The translations under genes and the position numbers were made by a program. A stretch of DNA of 64,000 bases, taken from Streptomyces sp. CC0208 (lineage in GTDB: Bacteria; Actinomycetota; Actinomycetes; Streptomycetales; Streptomycetaceae). The stretch covers positions 682,001 through 746,000 of the forward strand of contig NZ_CP031969.1 in assembly GCF_003443735.1 (NCBI RefSeq), written 5' to 3'. Under the pieces are notes generated by a model. It did not search any database, was not told where the DNA came from, and saw only the letters and a program-made list of their open reading frames with translations. Below, one piece after another: positions 39,494 to 47,345 of the stretch (positions are counted from its first letter, which is position 1; each line of letters begins with the position of its first letter).

Positions 39494-40774
39494 TCAGCTC
39501 GGGGAGCGCTCCTCCAGGGCGGCCCGCCAGGCCGGTGCCGGTCCCTCGGGCGCGGGCTCGGGACGCCGGCCGCCGCGGGCGAAGAAGTCGGCGAGCGGAA
39601 GAATGGCCGCGCCCACGGTGACCGCGTCGGGTCCGAGGCGGCCGAGGTCGACGGTGACCTTCTCGGCCGGGTACCGCAGCGCGTACGCGGTCGCGTGGCG
39701 CCGTACGGCGGGCAGGAACCGGGTGCCCAGCTGGAGCCCGGCCCAGCCGCCGACGATGATCCGCTCGGGCTGGAAGAGGTTGATCAGGTCGGAGAGTCCG
39801 GCGCCCAGGTACTCGGCGGTCTCCTCCAGTACGGCCAGCGCCACGGGGTCGCCCGGGGTGTCGTCGGCCGGATACGCGGCGGCGAGCAGGGCGGTCAGCG
39901 CGGTCTCCTCGTCGACGCCCTCGGGCGGCCGTCCGCCCTCCTCCCGCCAGCGCTCCAGCAGCGACTCGGCACCCGCGTAGGCCTCCAGGCAGCCGAGGGC
40001 ACCGCAGCGGCAGCGGCGCCCCCTGACCCGTACGGTCAGATGCCCCCACTCGACCGCGCGGCCGTGCTCCACCTCGGGCGTCACCAGGCAGGCGCCGACG
40101 CCCGAGCCGAAGAGGACCACGACGGCACTGCGGGCACCGCGGCCGCCGCCGAACCACATCTCGGCCTGGCCGAGGGTCTTGGCGCCGTTGTCGATGAAGT
40201 AGCGGACGCCGGCGGGCAGCGGGGAGCCGGTGCGCAGCAGTGACTCCAGCGGGACGGCGTCCCAGCCGATGGTCTGGCCGTGCACGACGGCCCCGCTCTC
40301 GGGGGTGTGGGCCACGATGCCGGGCACTCCGATGCCGACGCCGAGCAGCGCCTCGGGCTCGATCGCGGCACCGGCGAGCACCTCGGCGATGCCGTCGCGG
40401 ATGTGCCCGACGATGGCCTCGACGTCGTAGCTCCGCTGGGTCAACGGCCGTTCGGCGCGGGCGAGTTCGGTGAGGGTCAGGTCGAACAGCTCGACGCGCA
40501 CCCGGGTCTCGCCGACGTCGACGCCGATCATGTGGCCGCTGCCGGGCGCCACCCGCAGCAGGGTGCGGGGGCGTCCGCCGTCGGAGTCCACGCTGCCCGC
40601 CTCCTCCAGCAGGCCGTCGGCCACCAGGTCGGCGACGACGTTGCTGACCGAGCCGGAGCTCAGTCCGGTGACCGGGCCGAGTTCGAAGCGGCTGAGGGGT
40701 CCGTCGAAGTAGAGGCGCTGCAGCACGGCCGTGCGGTTGGCGCGCCTGAGGTCGCGTACGGTGCGTCCGTTCAA
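39494..40774 (-). CDS. ROK-family transcriptional regulator
   Basis: This 426-residue protein has an N-terminal winged helix (residues 1-75: VRDLRRANRTAVLQRLYFDG, then VTGLSSGSVSNVVADLVADG). A ROK sugar-kinase-like domain follows with the ATP/sugar pocket MIGVDVGETRVRVELFDL, the ROK signature region GVGIGVPGIVAHTPESG, and the zinc site CRCGALGCLEAYAG. It senses a sugar or sugar phosphate and represses transport or catabolic genes. It starts with TTG at 40774, six bases after the kinase-like gene stops, so the two are one operon. No sugar transporter is nearby, so the target is unknown. Confidence 0.93.
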   Translation of the reverse strand: MNGRTVRDLRRANRTAVLQRLYFDGPLSRFELGPVTGLSSGSVSNVVADLVADGLLEEAGSVDSDGGRPRTLLRVAPGSGHMIGVDVGETRVRVELFDLTLTELARAERPLTQRSYDVEAIVGHIRDGIAEVLAGAAIEPEALLGVGIGVPGIVAHTPESGAVVHGQTIGWDAVPLESLLRTGSPLPAGVRYFIDNGAKTLGQAEMWFGGGRGARSAVVVLFGSGVGACLVTPEVEHGRAVEWGHLTVRVRGRRCRCGALGCLEAYAGAESLLERWREEGGRPPEGVDEETALTALLAAAYPADDTPGDPVALAVLEETAEYLGAGLSDLINLFQPERIIVGGWAGLQLGTRFLPAVRRHATAYALRYPAEKVTVDLGRLGPDAVTVGAAILPLADFFARGGRRPEPAPEGPAPAWRAALEERSPS

Positions 40775-40780
40775 GGGTGT

Positions 40781-41770
40781 TCAGGCTCCCGTGACCCTGG
40801 CGAGGGTCTCGATCTCGTCCAGGGCGGCGACGAGTTCCGGTGCCACCGCCGACTGGACCCAGCGTTCCTTCTCGCCGTCGACCGCCCGGGGGACGGTCTC
40901 GGTGAGCATGATCAGGTAGAGGTAGGCGCGGTAGAGGGCCAGGCGCAGCCGGGCCGGGACGTCGAACTCGGCCCGGCCGCCCGCCTCCCGGTAGCCCGCG
41001 AGGAACGCCTCGTCCTTCTCGATGTCGCCGAGCAGCGCCAGGGAGACGAAGTCGGCGAGGGGGTCGCCCCAGAACATCCGCTCCCCGTCGATGAGCCCGC
41101 CGATGCGAAGCTCCCCGTCGGCCGGGCGGTGCAGCAGGATGTTCCCGTCCCACAGGTCGAAGTGGACCAGGGCGGGAACCGTGACCTCGTCGAGGGCGGG
41201 GAAGCCGGCCCGGAGTGTGCCGGCCACCTGGTCGACGGGGCGCGGCAGCCGCGCCTCGTAGTCCCGGGCGTCGTCCAGGATCGCCTCGGTCATGGCGGTG
41301 AACGCGGTCCGCCAGTCGGGGGCGAGCGGGCCGAGGGCGCCGGAGGGGTAGCCGAAGCCGGGCCCGGTCACCGTGTGCAGCCGCGCCACCTGTCGACCCA
41401 GCTCCCTTCGCAGCGGCGCCCGTTCGGCTTCGGTGACCGACGCGTCCCAGGGTTCTCCGGGACACGCCGTCATCAGCAGATGGGGTGCGGCGGTGTCCTC
41501 GCCGAGGGCCACGACGTGTGGTGCCGCGACCTCGGCCATGGCGGCCGCGCGGTAGAACTCCGCCTCGGCGAGCAGGAGTTCGCGCTCGTAGCGCAGGCCC
41601 GGGACGGTGGACGCGGGCGGGACCTTCAGGACGTGGCGGGTGCCGTCGGTGAGAAGGAGCTCCTCGACCGAGTTGTACGTGCCGCCGCTCAGCGGCCGCA
41701 GGCCGGCGAGGAGGCCGGGGTCGAGACCCGCGCCCTCCAGCACCCGCCGGGCCCGTTCCCAGGAGTCCAC
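40781..41770 (-). CDS. Phosphotransferase-family kinase (APH/fructosamine-kinase-like)
   Basis: This 329-residue protein has a kinase fold of the aminoglycoside phosphotransferase superfamily. LSGGTYNSVEELLLTDGTRH is the nucleotide loop, and RHVLKVPP holds the Lys. The catalytic loop LVHFDLWDGNILLH has the HxDxxxxN motif, and GLIDGERMFWGDPLAD the metal-binding Asp. It probably phosphorylates a small molecule. GTG 41770 is chosen as the start; longer frames run into the neighbouring relic. Coupled to the ROK regulator gene six bases downstream, it may act on the same sugar-type ligand. Confidence 0.85.
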   Translation of the reverse strand: MDSWERARRVLEGAGLDPGLLAGLRPLSGGTYNSVEELLLTDGTRHVLKVPPASTVPGLRYERELLLAEAEFYRAAAMAEVAAPHVVALGEDTAAPHLLMTACPGEPWDASVTEAERAPLRRELGRQVARLHTVTGPGFGYPSGALGPLAPDWRTAFTAMTEAILDDARDYEARLPRPVDQVAGTLRAGFPALDEVTVPALVHFDLWDGNILLHRPADGELRIGGLIDGERMFWGDPLADFVSLALLGDIEKDEAFLAGYREAGGRAEFDVPARLRLALYRAYLYLIMLTETVPRAVDGEKERWVQSAVAPELVAALDEIETLARVTGA

Positions 41771-41789
41771 CAGCGTCCCGCCCCTTCTC

Positions 41790-42002
41790 TCACCCGGCGG
41801 CGTACACGTCCTCGATGTAGCGCCCGTCCCGCACCAGCCCGTCGAGCCACCGCTCGGCAGCCGTCTCGTCGGCGTCGGACATGTGGTCCCGGAACAGGGT
41901 ACGGAATGCCTCCCGCGCGCCGGGCGCCATTCGTGATCCGTCTCCGCAGACGTACACACGAGCGCCGGCCCGGAGCCCTATGCGCTCGGTGTACTGACCA
42001 CC
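41790..42002 (-). pseudogene. C-terminal relic of a CYP102-type P450 reductase domain
   Basis: About 69 in-frame codons ending in a stop at 41790 encode the very tail of a diflavin NADPH-P450 reductase. ARVYVCGDGSRMAPGAREAF is the NADPH-binding Y-V-C-G-D-x-x-x-M motif. ADETAAERWLDGLVRDGRYI, then EDVYAAG, matches the C terminus of P450 BM3-like fusions (G-R-Y-x-x-D-V-x-A-G). Nothing of the FMN, FAD or haem domains precedes it; upstream sequence is the DUF3626 gene in another frame. The piece has no start and is a remnant of a deleted gene. A CYP102-like haem-domain gene stands at 50062. Confidence 0.75.
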
Positions 42003-42877
42003 GGCGTCCGGCCCCCGGTGGCCTCTTCTGGGTGGGCCGTCCCCCTCGGCGCCCCGAAGCGGGCCAGCGTGTGCCACACCATCTTCAGGTGCTGGAGTTC
42101 GTAGCGGCCGGTCCGGGCAGCGTCGCCGATGACGCGCGGGTCGACCAGTCCGTCCTCGGCGATGCTCGCGCCGAGGTCGGCGTACTCCTGTCCGCGGTAG
42201 TCGGCGTGACGGTGCAGTGCGGCCACGGTGATCCGGTGGCCGGGGTGCCATTCGACGGGGACGGGCAGCAGGCGTGCCGCGGCCTCGACGGGGGTGTTCC
42301 GGTAGCTCGCGTCCAGGACGAGGGCCTCCACATCGCGGGTCAGGTCGACGCCGCCGTGCACCTGGGCCTCGATGTAGTCGTCGAGGGCGTCCCGCTCGTC
42401 GGCCTCCGCGAGGGCGATCAGGGACATGCCGGCGGCTACCCCGAAATTGACCGGCTCGGCCGCGCTGTCGGGGTAGCAGAAGGTGGCCCGGGCGAGCGAC
42501 GCGCCGGTCAGCCGGAAGTACGAGGAGCCGAACCGCGGGGCGGCGCCCACCACTTGACGGCGGAAGTTCAGCGCGCCGTACACGGGCCGCTCATGGGCGT
42601 CCGCGTCGTCGTAGGCGCCACCGAAGATCCGGCTCTCCCAGCGCCAGCGGTCGCCGCCGGGGTGTGCGGTCAGACCGCCGTTGCTCGTGCCGGTGACGAA
42701 CTGCGAGTGGTAGACCCCGTCCCGGGCCAGTGCCTCCAGGAGGGGCAGGCCGCGCGCCAGGCGGTCCGGGTGGAAGTTCAGCGTGATGCGCACGTCCGGC
42801 TCGACGGGCGGACCCTGCGACGCCGCCGCCACATGACTCAGCGCCGCCCGCGCTCGTGCCGACCCGACTGAACTCAC
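41978..42877 (-). CDS. DUF3626 protein
   Basis: This 299-residue protein fits DUF3626. VRITLNFHPDRLARGLPLLE, VYHSQFVTGTSNGGLTAHPG, GDRWRWESRIFGGAYDDADA and YGALNFRRQVVGAAPRFGSS are all characteristic. Function is unknown; some family members look like toxin-like ADP-ribosyltransferase folds with R...STS...E-like patterns. GTG 42877 is preferred since GAGGGGAGG lies just upstream. The last 15 or so residues (EEATGGRTPVVSTPSA) overlap the P450-reductase relic in another frame, so the C terminus may have been created by the deletion that left the relic. Confidence 0.8.
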   Translation of the reverse strand: MSSVGSARARAALSHVAAASQGPPVEPDVRITLNFHPDRLARGLPLLEALARDGVYHSQFVTGTSNGGLTAHPGGDRWRWESRIFGGAYDDADAHERPVYGALNFRRQVVGAAPRFGSSYFRLTGASLARATFCYPDSAAEPVNFGVAAGMSLIALAEADERDALDDYIEAQVHGGVDLTRDVEALVLDASYRNTPVEAAARLLPVPVEWHPGHRITVAALHRHADYRGQEYADLGASIAEDGLVDPRVIGDAARTGRYELQHLKMVWHTLARFGAPRGTAHPEEATGGRTPVVSTPSA

Positions 42878-42947
42878 CGGCGCCTCCCCTCTCACGACTC
42901 ACCCACGCCTCACCGGATGATCACCTGCCGAGGACGGTAACCGCACC

Positions 42948-43955
42948 TCATTTGCCGGAGTCCGGTCCGACCGCGAGCACGATCTTGCCCCGGTTGTCAC
43001 GCCGTTCCAGCCGCTCGTGGGCGGCCCGCGCCTCTTCCAGGGCTACGACGGCCTCGATCGGCACGCGGTAGCCGCCGGCGGCGACCCGCTCGGCCAGTTC
43101 TCGCAGGTCGGGGCGCGGGTCATAGCCGTGGATCTGCAGGTTGGTGAGCTGGAAGCCGAGGATCGAGGCGTTCTTGGGATAGAAGTCCCGGGTGTCGACG
43201 GTGCTCGGTTCCAGGGCGACGTTGGCCAGGGCCACGACCCGGCCGCCGTGGCCCACTTCACGCAGGCTGCGCCCGAAAGCCCCGCCGCCGACCGTGTCCA
43301 GTACGACGTCGGCGCCCCGGCCGTCGGTGAGCCGCAGCACCTCCTCGACCTCGGCGTCGTCGGGGTGGGCGGAGGTGTCGACGGTGACGTCGGCTCCGAA
43401 CTCCCCCGCCCAGGCGGCCTTCTCGGCCGAACCCGCGAGGGCGATGACCCGCGCCCCGGCCTCCGCGGCGATCTGCACGGCCGCCGTGCCGACACCGCTC
43501 GCCGCCGCCTTCACCACGACGGTGTCGTCCTTGGTGACGCGGGCGAGACGGCGCAGGCAGTACCAGGCACTGAGCCAGGCGACCGGCAGCACGGCCGCCC
43601 GGGTCAGGTCCACGGCGTCGGGGAGCACGACCATGTGGGTGGCGGGGACGGCGGCCAACTCGGCGTAGAAGCCTGATGACGTGCCGCCGTCCAGGCCCAT
43701 GACCCGCTGTCCCGGCGCGAAGCCGGTCACCCCCTCCCCCACCTCGACGACGACTCCCGCCGCCTCGGCGCCCGGGACGAGTGGGGGCCGTCCGGCGCGG
43801 TGGTAGAGGCCCGCGCGGAGAAGGGCGTCCGCCCGGTTCACCCCGGCCGCGACGATCCGTACCAGCACCTCTCCGGGGCCGGGCACCGGGTCGGGTACGT
43901 CGACCGGCACCAGTACCTCCGGTCCGCCGAAGCTGTCGATCCGCACCGCACGCAT
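42948..43955 (-). CDS. NAD(P)H:quinone oxidoreductase-like MDR enzyme
   Basis: This 335-residue zinc-independent MDR protein contains VRIVAAGVNRADALLRAGLY, VPGAEAAGVVVEVGEGVTGF and the cofactor loop VVVKAAASGVGTAAVQIAAE (AxxSGVG). The C-terminal half ends GKIVLAVGP, as in quinone oxidoreductases. It should use NADPH to reduce quinones or alpha,beta-unsaturated ketones. It is divergent from a CGNR zinc-finger regulator, with three copies of a 21-bp dyad between the genes, so strong local regulation is expected. Confidence 0.92.
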   Translation of the reverse strand: MRAVRIDSFGGPEVLVPVDVPDPVPGPGEVLVRIVAAGVNRADALLRAGLYHRAGRPPLVPGAEAAGVVVEVGEGVTGFAPGQRVMGLDGGTSSGFYAELAAVPATHMVVLPDAVDLTRAAVLPVAWLSAWYCLRRLARVTKDDTVVVKAAASGVGTAAVQIAAEAGARVIALAGSAEKAAWAGEFGADVTVDTSAHPDDAEVEEVLRLTDGRGADVVLDTVGGGAFGRSLREVGHGGRVVALANVALEPSTVDTRDFYPKNASILGFQLTNLQIHGYDPRPDLRELAERVAAGGYRVPIEAVVALEEARAAHERLERRDNRGKIVLAVGPDSGK

Positions 43956-43990
43956 ACCGCACCTGCTCTCTGCCCGGCCTCCCGAGCGAC

Positions 43991-44083
43991 TGACACCGGT
44001 TGAAGTGGTGTCACTCTCCGACACCCCTTCAATCGGTGTCAAGGGGGTTCGCGCCGCCATCCGACACCACATGAACCGGTGTA
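43991..44083. promoter_or_regulatory. Triple operator between quinone oxidoreductase and CGNR regulator genes
   Basis: Three dyads with six-base arms and a nine-base spacer are visible: GACACC-N9-GGTGTC at 43992-44012, GACACC-N9-GGTGTC at 44020-44040, and GACACC-N9-GGTGTA at 44063-44083. When sites 2 and 3 are read on the minus strand the spacers also agree (CGGTTGAAGT, CGATTGAAGG, CGGTTCATGT), so the sites are directional. Site 3 overlaps a candidate -10 (TACTCT, 44082-44087) of the regulator gene. Confidence 0.85.
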
Positions 44084-44094
44084 CTCTCGACGGC

Positions 44095-44682
44095 ATGACC
44101 GGCAGCCCCGCCCCCGCCGACCCGGCCCTCGCGTTCCCGTTCATCGGCGGCCGCCCCTGCCTGGACTTCGCGGCCACCCTCGGCAAACGGCACGCCACTC
44201 CGGTGGAGCGGCTCCCCGACACCGCCGCGCTCGCCCGCTGGTTCACCGAGGCCGAGCTGACGACCGACGAGGGCCAGGTGCGGGTCACCTCGCGCGACCT
44301 GACGGAGGCCCGTCTCCTGCGCGAGGCTCTGTACTGCCTGGTCCGCGCCGCGATGGCCGGGCGGGAGCCGGAGCCGTCCGACGTGGAGCGGGTCAACGCG
44401 GCCGCCGCCCAGCCGGACCTCGCCCCCCAGCTCGGCCCGGCCCGCTGGACGGCGCGCAGTCCGGCCCGTGCGGCCCTGGCGACGGTGGCGCGGGACGCCG
44501 TGCTACTGGTGCGGGGTCCGCTCCTGGAGCGGGTCAAGGAGTGCGAGAACCCGAACTGTTCGCTGCTCTTCCTGGACGACTCACAGGCCCGGCGCCGCCG
44601 TTGGTGCTCGATGGACCGCTGCGGCAACCTCGCGAAGATCGCCGGTTACCGCTCCCGCAGCCGGGCCGCCACCACCCGGTGA
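44095..44682 (+). CDS. CGNR zinc-finger (ABATE domain) transcriptional regulator
   Basis: This 195-residue protein has an N-terminal ABATE domain (FIGGRPCLDFAATLGKRHAT onward) typical of stress-linked regulators. The C-terminal CGNR zinc finger reads KECENPNCSLLFLDDSQARR, then RRWCSMDRCGNLAKIAGYRS; two CxxxxC/CxxxxCGN pairs bind zinc. It is a DNA-binding regulator. The ATG at 44095 is only seven bases after TACTCT and has no SD, so its mRNA may be leaderless. The triple dyad upstream is its likely binding site, controlling both itself and the divergent oxidoreductase gene. Confidence 0.92.
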   Translation: MTGSPAPADPALAFPFIGGRPCLDFAATLGKRHATPVERLPDTAALARWFTEAELTTDEGQVRVTSRDLTEARLLREALYCLVRAAMAGREPEPSDVERVNAAAAQPDLAPQLGPARWTARSPARAALATVARDAVLLVRGPLLERVKECENPNCSLLFLDDSQARRRRWCSMDRCGNLAKIAGYRSRSRAATTR

Positions 44683-44918
44683 AGGCGGGTCCCCGGGATG
44701 TCGTCACGCCCGGGTGCGACCGTGCAGGGGGTGGCCGGCGGGGTCAGGATGGTGGAGGGCCGTATCCAGGTAGTCGAGGTGGCGCCGGGTGTCCGCCGTC
44801 ACTGCCCCGGGTCCTTGCTGTGGGCCGGCCGCAGCCCACAATGGGGGCACGCTTGCGGACCGTCACCGTCCGTAAAGGAGTGCACCGGACGCCTACATGG
44901 AGGAGGAACACACTGAGG

Positions 44919-46196
44919 ATGCGAGAGGTACGCGAGGGGACGGCGTCCCTGGTGCGGTTCGTGAAACGGCGCCGGGACCCCGTGATCGTGCAGACACTGC
45001 GGTCGGCGGCCGCGGCGACGATCGCCTACGTCATCGCCCTGCGGCTCAGTCCCGAGGCGGCCCCGCTCACCGCGCCCCTGACCGCGCTGCTCGTCGTCCA
45101 GGTCACCCTCTACTCCACGCTCACCACCGGCATCCGCCGGGTGAACTCGGTGGTCACCGGTGTCCTCGTCGCCATCGCCTTCAGCCTGCTGGTGGGCCTG
45201 ACCTGGTGGAGCCTCGGTCTGCTGATCGTGGCGTCGCTGGTGGTCGGACGGCTGGTGCGGGTCGAGGAGTTCGTGCCCGAAGTGGCGATCAGCGCGATGC
45301 TGGTGCTCGGGGTGACGAGCGTCGGGGACACCGCCTGGGCCCGGGTCGTGGAGACGCTGATCGGCGCGGTCGTGGGCCTGGCCTGCAATCTGCTGCTCGC
45401 TCCCCCGGTGTGGGTGGACGAGGCCGGCGAGTCGATCGAGGGGCTGGCCCGCCGACTGCGGAAGCTGATGCTGCGGATGGGTGAGGAGGCCGCGGGCCGT
45501 ACGCCCGTGGAACTGGCGACGGCCCGGCTGTACGAGGCGCGGGAGCTCGACCACGACATCGTCGAGGTGGACGCCGCCCTCCGGCAGGCCGAGGACAGCC
45601 TCAAGCTGAACCCCAGGGTGAAGGAGGGCCTGCTGCACCGGGTGGTGCTGCGCACCGGCCTGGACACCCTGGAGATCTGCACGGTCGTGCTGCGGGTCCT
45701 CGCCCGTACCCTCACCGACCTGGCCAAGGAACGCGACCCCTTCGCCGACGAGCCGTTTCCGCTCGACGAGGACCAGACTCCCGAGCCCCTGTTCGGGCCG
45801 GAGACCGGTCGGACCGTGGAACAGCTGCTGTCCGAGATCGGCGACGCCGTGGTCAGCTTCGCGGTGCTGGTCACCACCCATGTGAGTGTGAGCGCCGAGT
45901 CCGCGGAGGCCCGGCTCACCGCCGAGCTGCGCCAGGCCTCGGCGACCCGCGACAAGCTGGCCCAACTGCTGCTGGAGGAGATCCAGCGGGACTACCGCCA
46001 ATGGCAGCTGCACGGGGCCGTGCTCACCGAGGTCAACCGCATCCTCGACGAGCTGGACACCGAGCACCGCTCCCGCCGTCTGCTGGAGGAGCTGGACCGC
46101 GCGTCGCAGGAGCAGCGCGAGCGGATGCCGCACCTGACCCGGATGCAGGAACGCTGGCGCAGGAACCGCTCGGCACTCTCCGCTCGTTCCAGGTGA
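44919..46196 (+). CDS. FUSC-family (aromatic acid exporter-like) membrane protein
   Basis: This 425-residue protein has a short cytoplasmic start, about six helices at residues 25-165, and a long helical cytoplasmic tail. Helix examples are TLRSAAAATIAYVIALRLSP, PLTALLVVQVTLYSTLTTGI, NSVVTGVLVAIAFSLLVGLT and TLIGAVVGLACNLLLAPPVW. The layout is that of FUSC/ArAE exporters. The tail contains predicted coiled coil (LLLEEIQRDYRQWQLHGAVL onward). The ATG at 44919 is 12 bases after AGGAGG; a CTG six bases after it would be the best-spaced but rare alternative. It is a paralogue-type neighbour of the protein at 34908. Confidence 0.85.
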   Translation: MREVREGTASLVRFVKRRRDPVIVQTLRSAAAATIAYVIALRLSPEAAPLTAPLTALLVVQVTLYSTLTTGIRRVNSVVTGVLVAIAFSLLVGLTWWSLGLLIVASLVVGRLVRVEEFVPEVAISAMLVLGVTSVGDTAWARVVETLIGAVVGLACNLLLAPPVWVDEAGESIEGLARRLRKLMLRMGEEAAGRTPVELATARLYEARELDHDIVEVDAALRQAEDSLKLNPRVKEGLLHRVVLRTGLDTLEICTVVLRVLARTLTDLAKERDPFADEPFPLDEDQTPEPLFGPETGRTVEQLLSEIGDAVVSFAVLVTTHVSVSAESAEARLTAELRQASATRDKLAQLLLEEIQRDYRQWQLHGAVLTEVNRILDELDTEHRSRRLLEELDRASQEQRERMPHLTRMQERWRRNRSALSARSR

Positions 46197-46230
46197 CACA
46201 GGCACACATGACCATCACAGGGGGCAGCCG

Positions 46231-47253
46231 ATGACCGACACCAGCGTGCGGATCGACGGGAACACACTACGACTGCCGGGCGGCGCGGCGGTGCGTTTCG
46301 TCCGCACCCTGCGGCTGCCCGAGACGGGCACGCATCCGCTGCCGCCGGGGCTCGGCGAGTTCCCCGTGCGTCGCGTCTCGGACTACCCGGACACCGTGCC
46401 GGAGCAGTGGCGGGCCCGCGGCGGGGTGATGCTGCCGGTGTATCTGCGCGAGGCCATGTGGCTGAGCTTCGGGAGCACCGTCGAGCCCGCCGCCCTCCAG
46501 GTGGGGGTGGGCAAGGTGTGCGCGGTCTCCGGGAAGCCGTGGAGCGACCGACTCGCCCGTGACCCGCAGAACTACGTGGTGCTGCCCCGCCAGCCCTGGC
46601 TGGACGGCATCAACTCCGGCGAGGGGACGGTCCGCCAGTTCGTGGCGGTGCCGCTCGGGCTGGGCGCGACCGTCGAGGGGCAGGTCACGGGCGAGGAGGT
46701 CTGGGGCGGCGTACAGCTGCAGTCCTTCCGGCTGGTCGAGGAGCGTCTGAGCGAGTGGCGGCAGGCGCAGCAGCGGATGCGGTCGGCGAGCGGGCCCGCC
46801 ATGGGCTACGGCGCCGCCGTGCCCATGGCGATGGCCGCGCCGGCCGCTCCGGCGGCGGCGCCCCGCAGCGCCCCCTCGATGGGGCTAGGCGTCGGCGGTT
46901 CCCTGCGCCAGGAGGTCTACCGGGACGACCGGCCGCTCTCGGACTGGGCGGACACACCGGCCGGGCGGGTCTTCGTGCATCTGGTGACACCGCCCGAGTG
47001 GCGCCGCATCACCGGCGAGGCTCCCCCGCCGTCCCCCGTGGACCGGGCGGCCTACACCAGGGCGGGGCTGCCCTGGTTCGACTACTACGACCAGGACGCG
47101 CAGGACCTCGCCCCGACGGACGCGCTGGAGGGCGTGAAACCGGTGGGCGACTGGCTCGGTGACGATCACGAGCCCTGGCAGCAGCCCGCCTCGCACCAGG
47201 TCGAGCCGCTGGGGGACGCGCCGGGCAAGCCGGTCGAGGACGGCGACTGGTAG
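46231..47253 (+). CDS. Conserved hypothetical protein
   Basis: This 340-residue protein shows two regions. The first 180 residues look folded (TLRLPETGTHPLPPGLGEFP, LREAMWLSFGSTVEPAALQV, SGKPWSDRLARDPQNYVVLP). A low-complexity Ala/Met/Pro linker (PMAMAAPAAPAAAPRSAPSM, about 198-225) follows, then a second region with FVHLVTPPEWRRITGEAPPP and GLPWFDYYDQDAQDLAPTDA. I think related proteins occur in other actinobacteria, but I do not know a function. No signal peptide or membrane helix is seen. It follows the FUSC gene by 34 bp and may share its transcript. Confidence 0.8.
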   Translation: MTDTSVRIDGNTLRLPGGAAVRFVRTLRLPETGTHPLPPGLGEFPVRRVSDYPDTVPEQWRARGGVMLPVYLREAMWLSFGSTVEPAALQVGVGKVCAVSGKPWSDRLARDPQNYVVLPRQPWLDGINSGEGTVRQFVAVPLGLGATVEGQVTGEEVWGGVQLQSFRLVEERLSEWRQAQQRMRSASGPAMGYGAAVPMAMAAPAAPAAAPRSAPSMGLGVGGSLRQEVYRDDRPLSDWADTPAGRVFVHLVTPPEWRRITGEAPPPSPVDRAAYTRAGLPWFDYYDQDAQDLAPTDALEGVKPVGDWLGDDHEPWQQPASHQVEPLGDAPGKPVEDGDW

Positions 47254-47345
47254 GGGGCGGCGGGGCTCGGGTTGCACCGGCCGGGCGGTCCGGGTGAAGG
47301 TGGTCGTCCAGGCCCGAGACCATCGATCACCCGGGGTGCGCAGGG

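Noticed and set aside
38286..41465. A 1059-codon open frame on the minus strand.
   Set aside because: It crosses two well-supported genes in the wrong frame, is extremely Arg/Pro/Gly-rich and has no family motif.
44683..44850. Minus-strand frame ending RRHLDYLDTALHHPDPAGHP before the second FUSC gene, like the tail of a lost protein.
   Set aside because: Too short and without a recognisable family; may be chance in GC-rich DNA.
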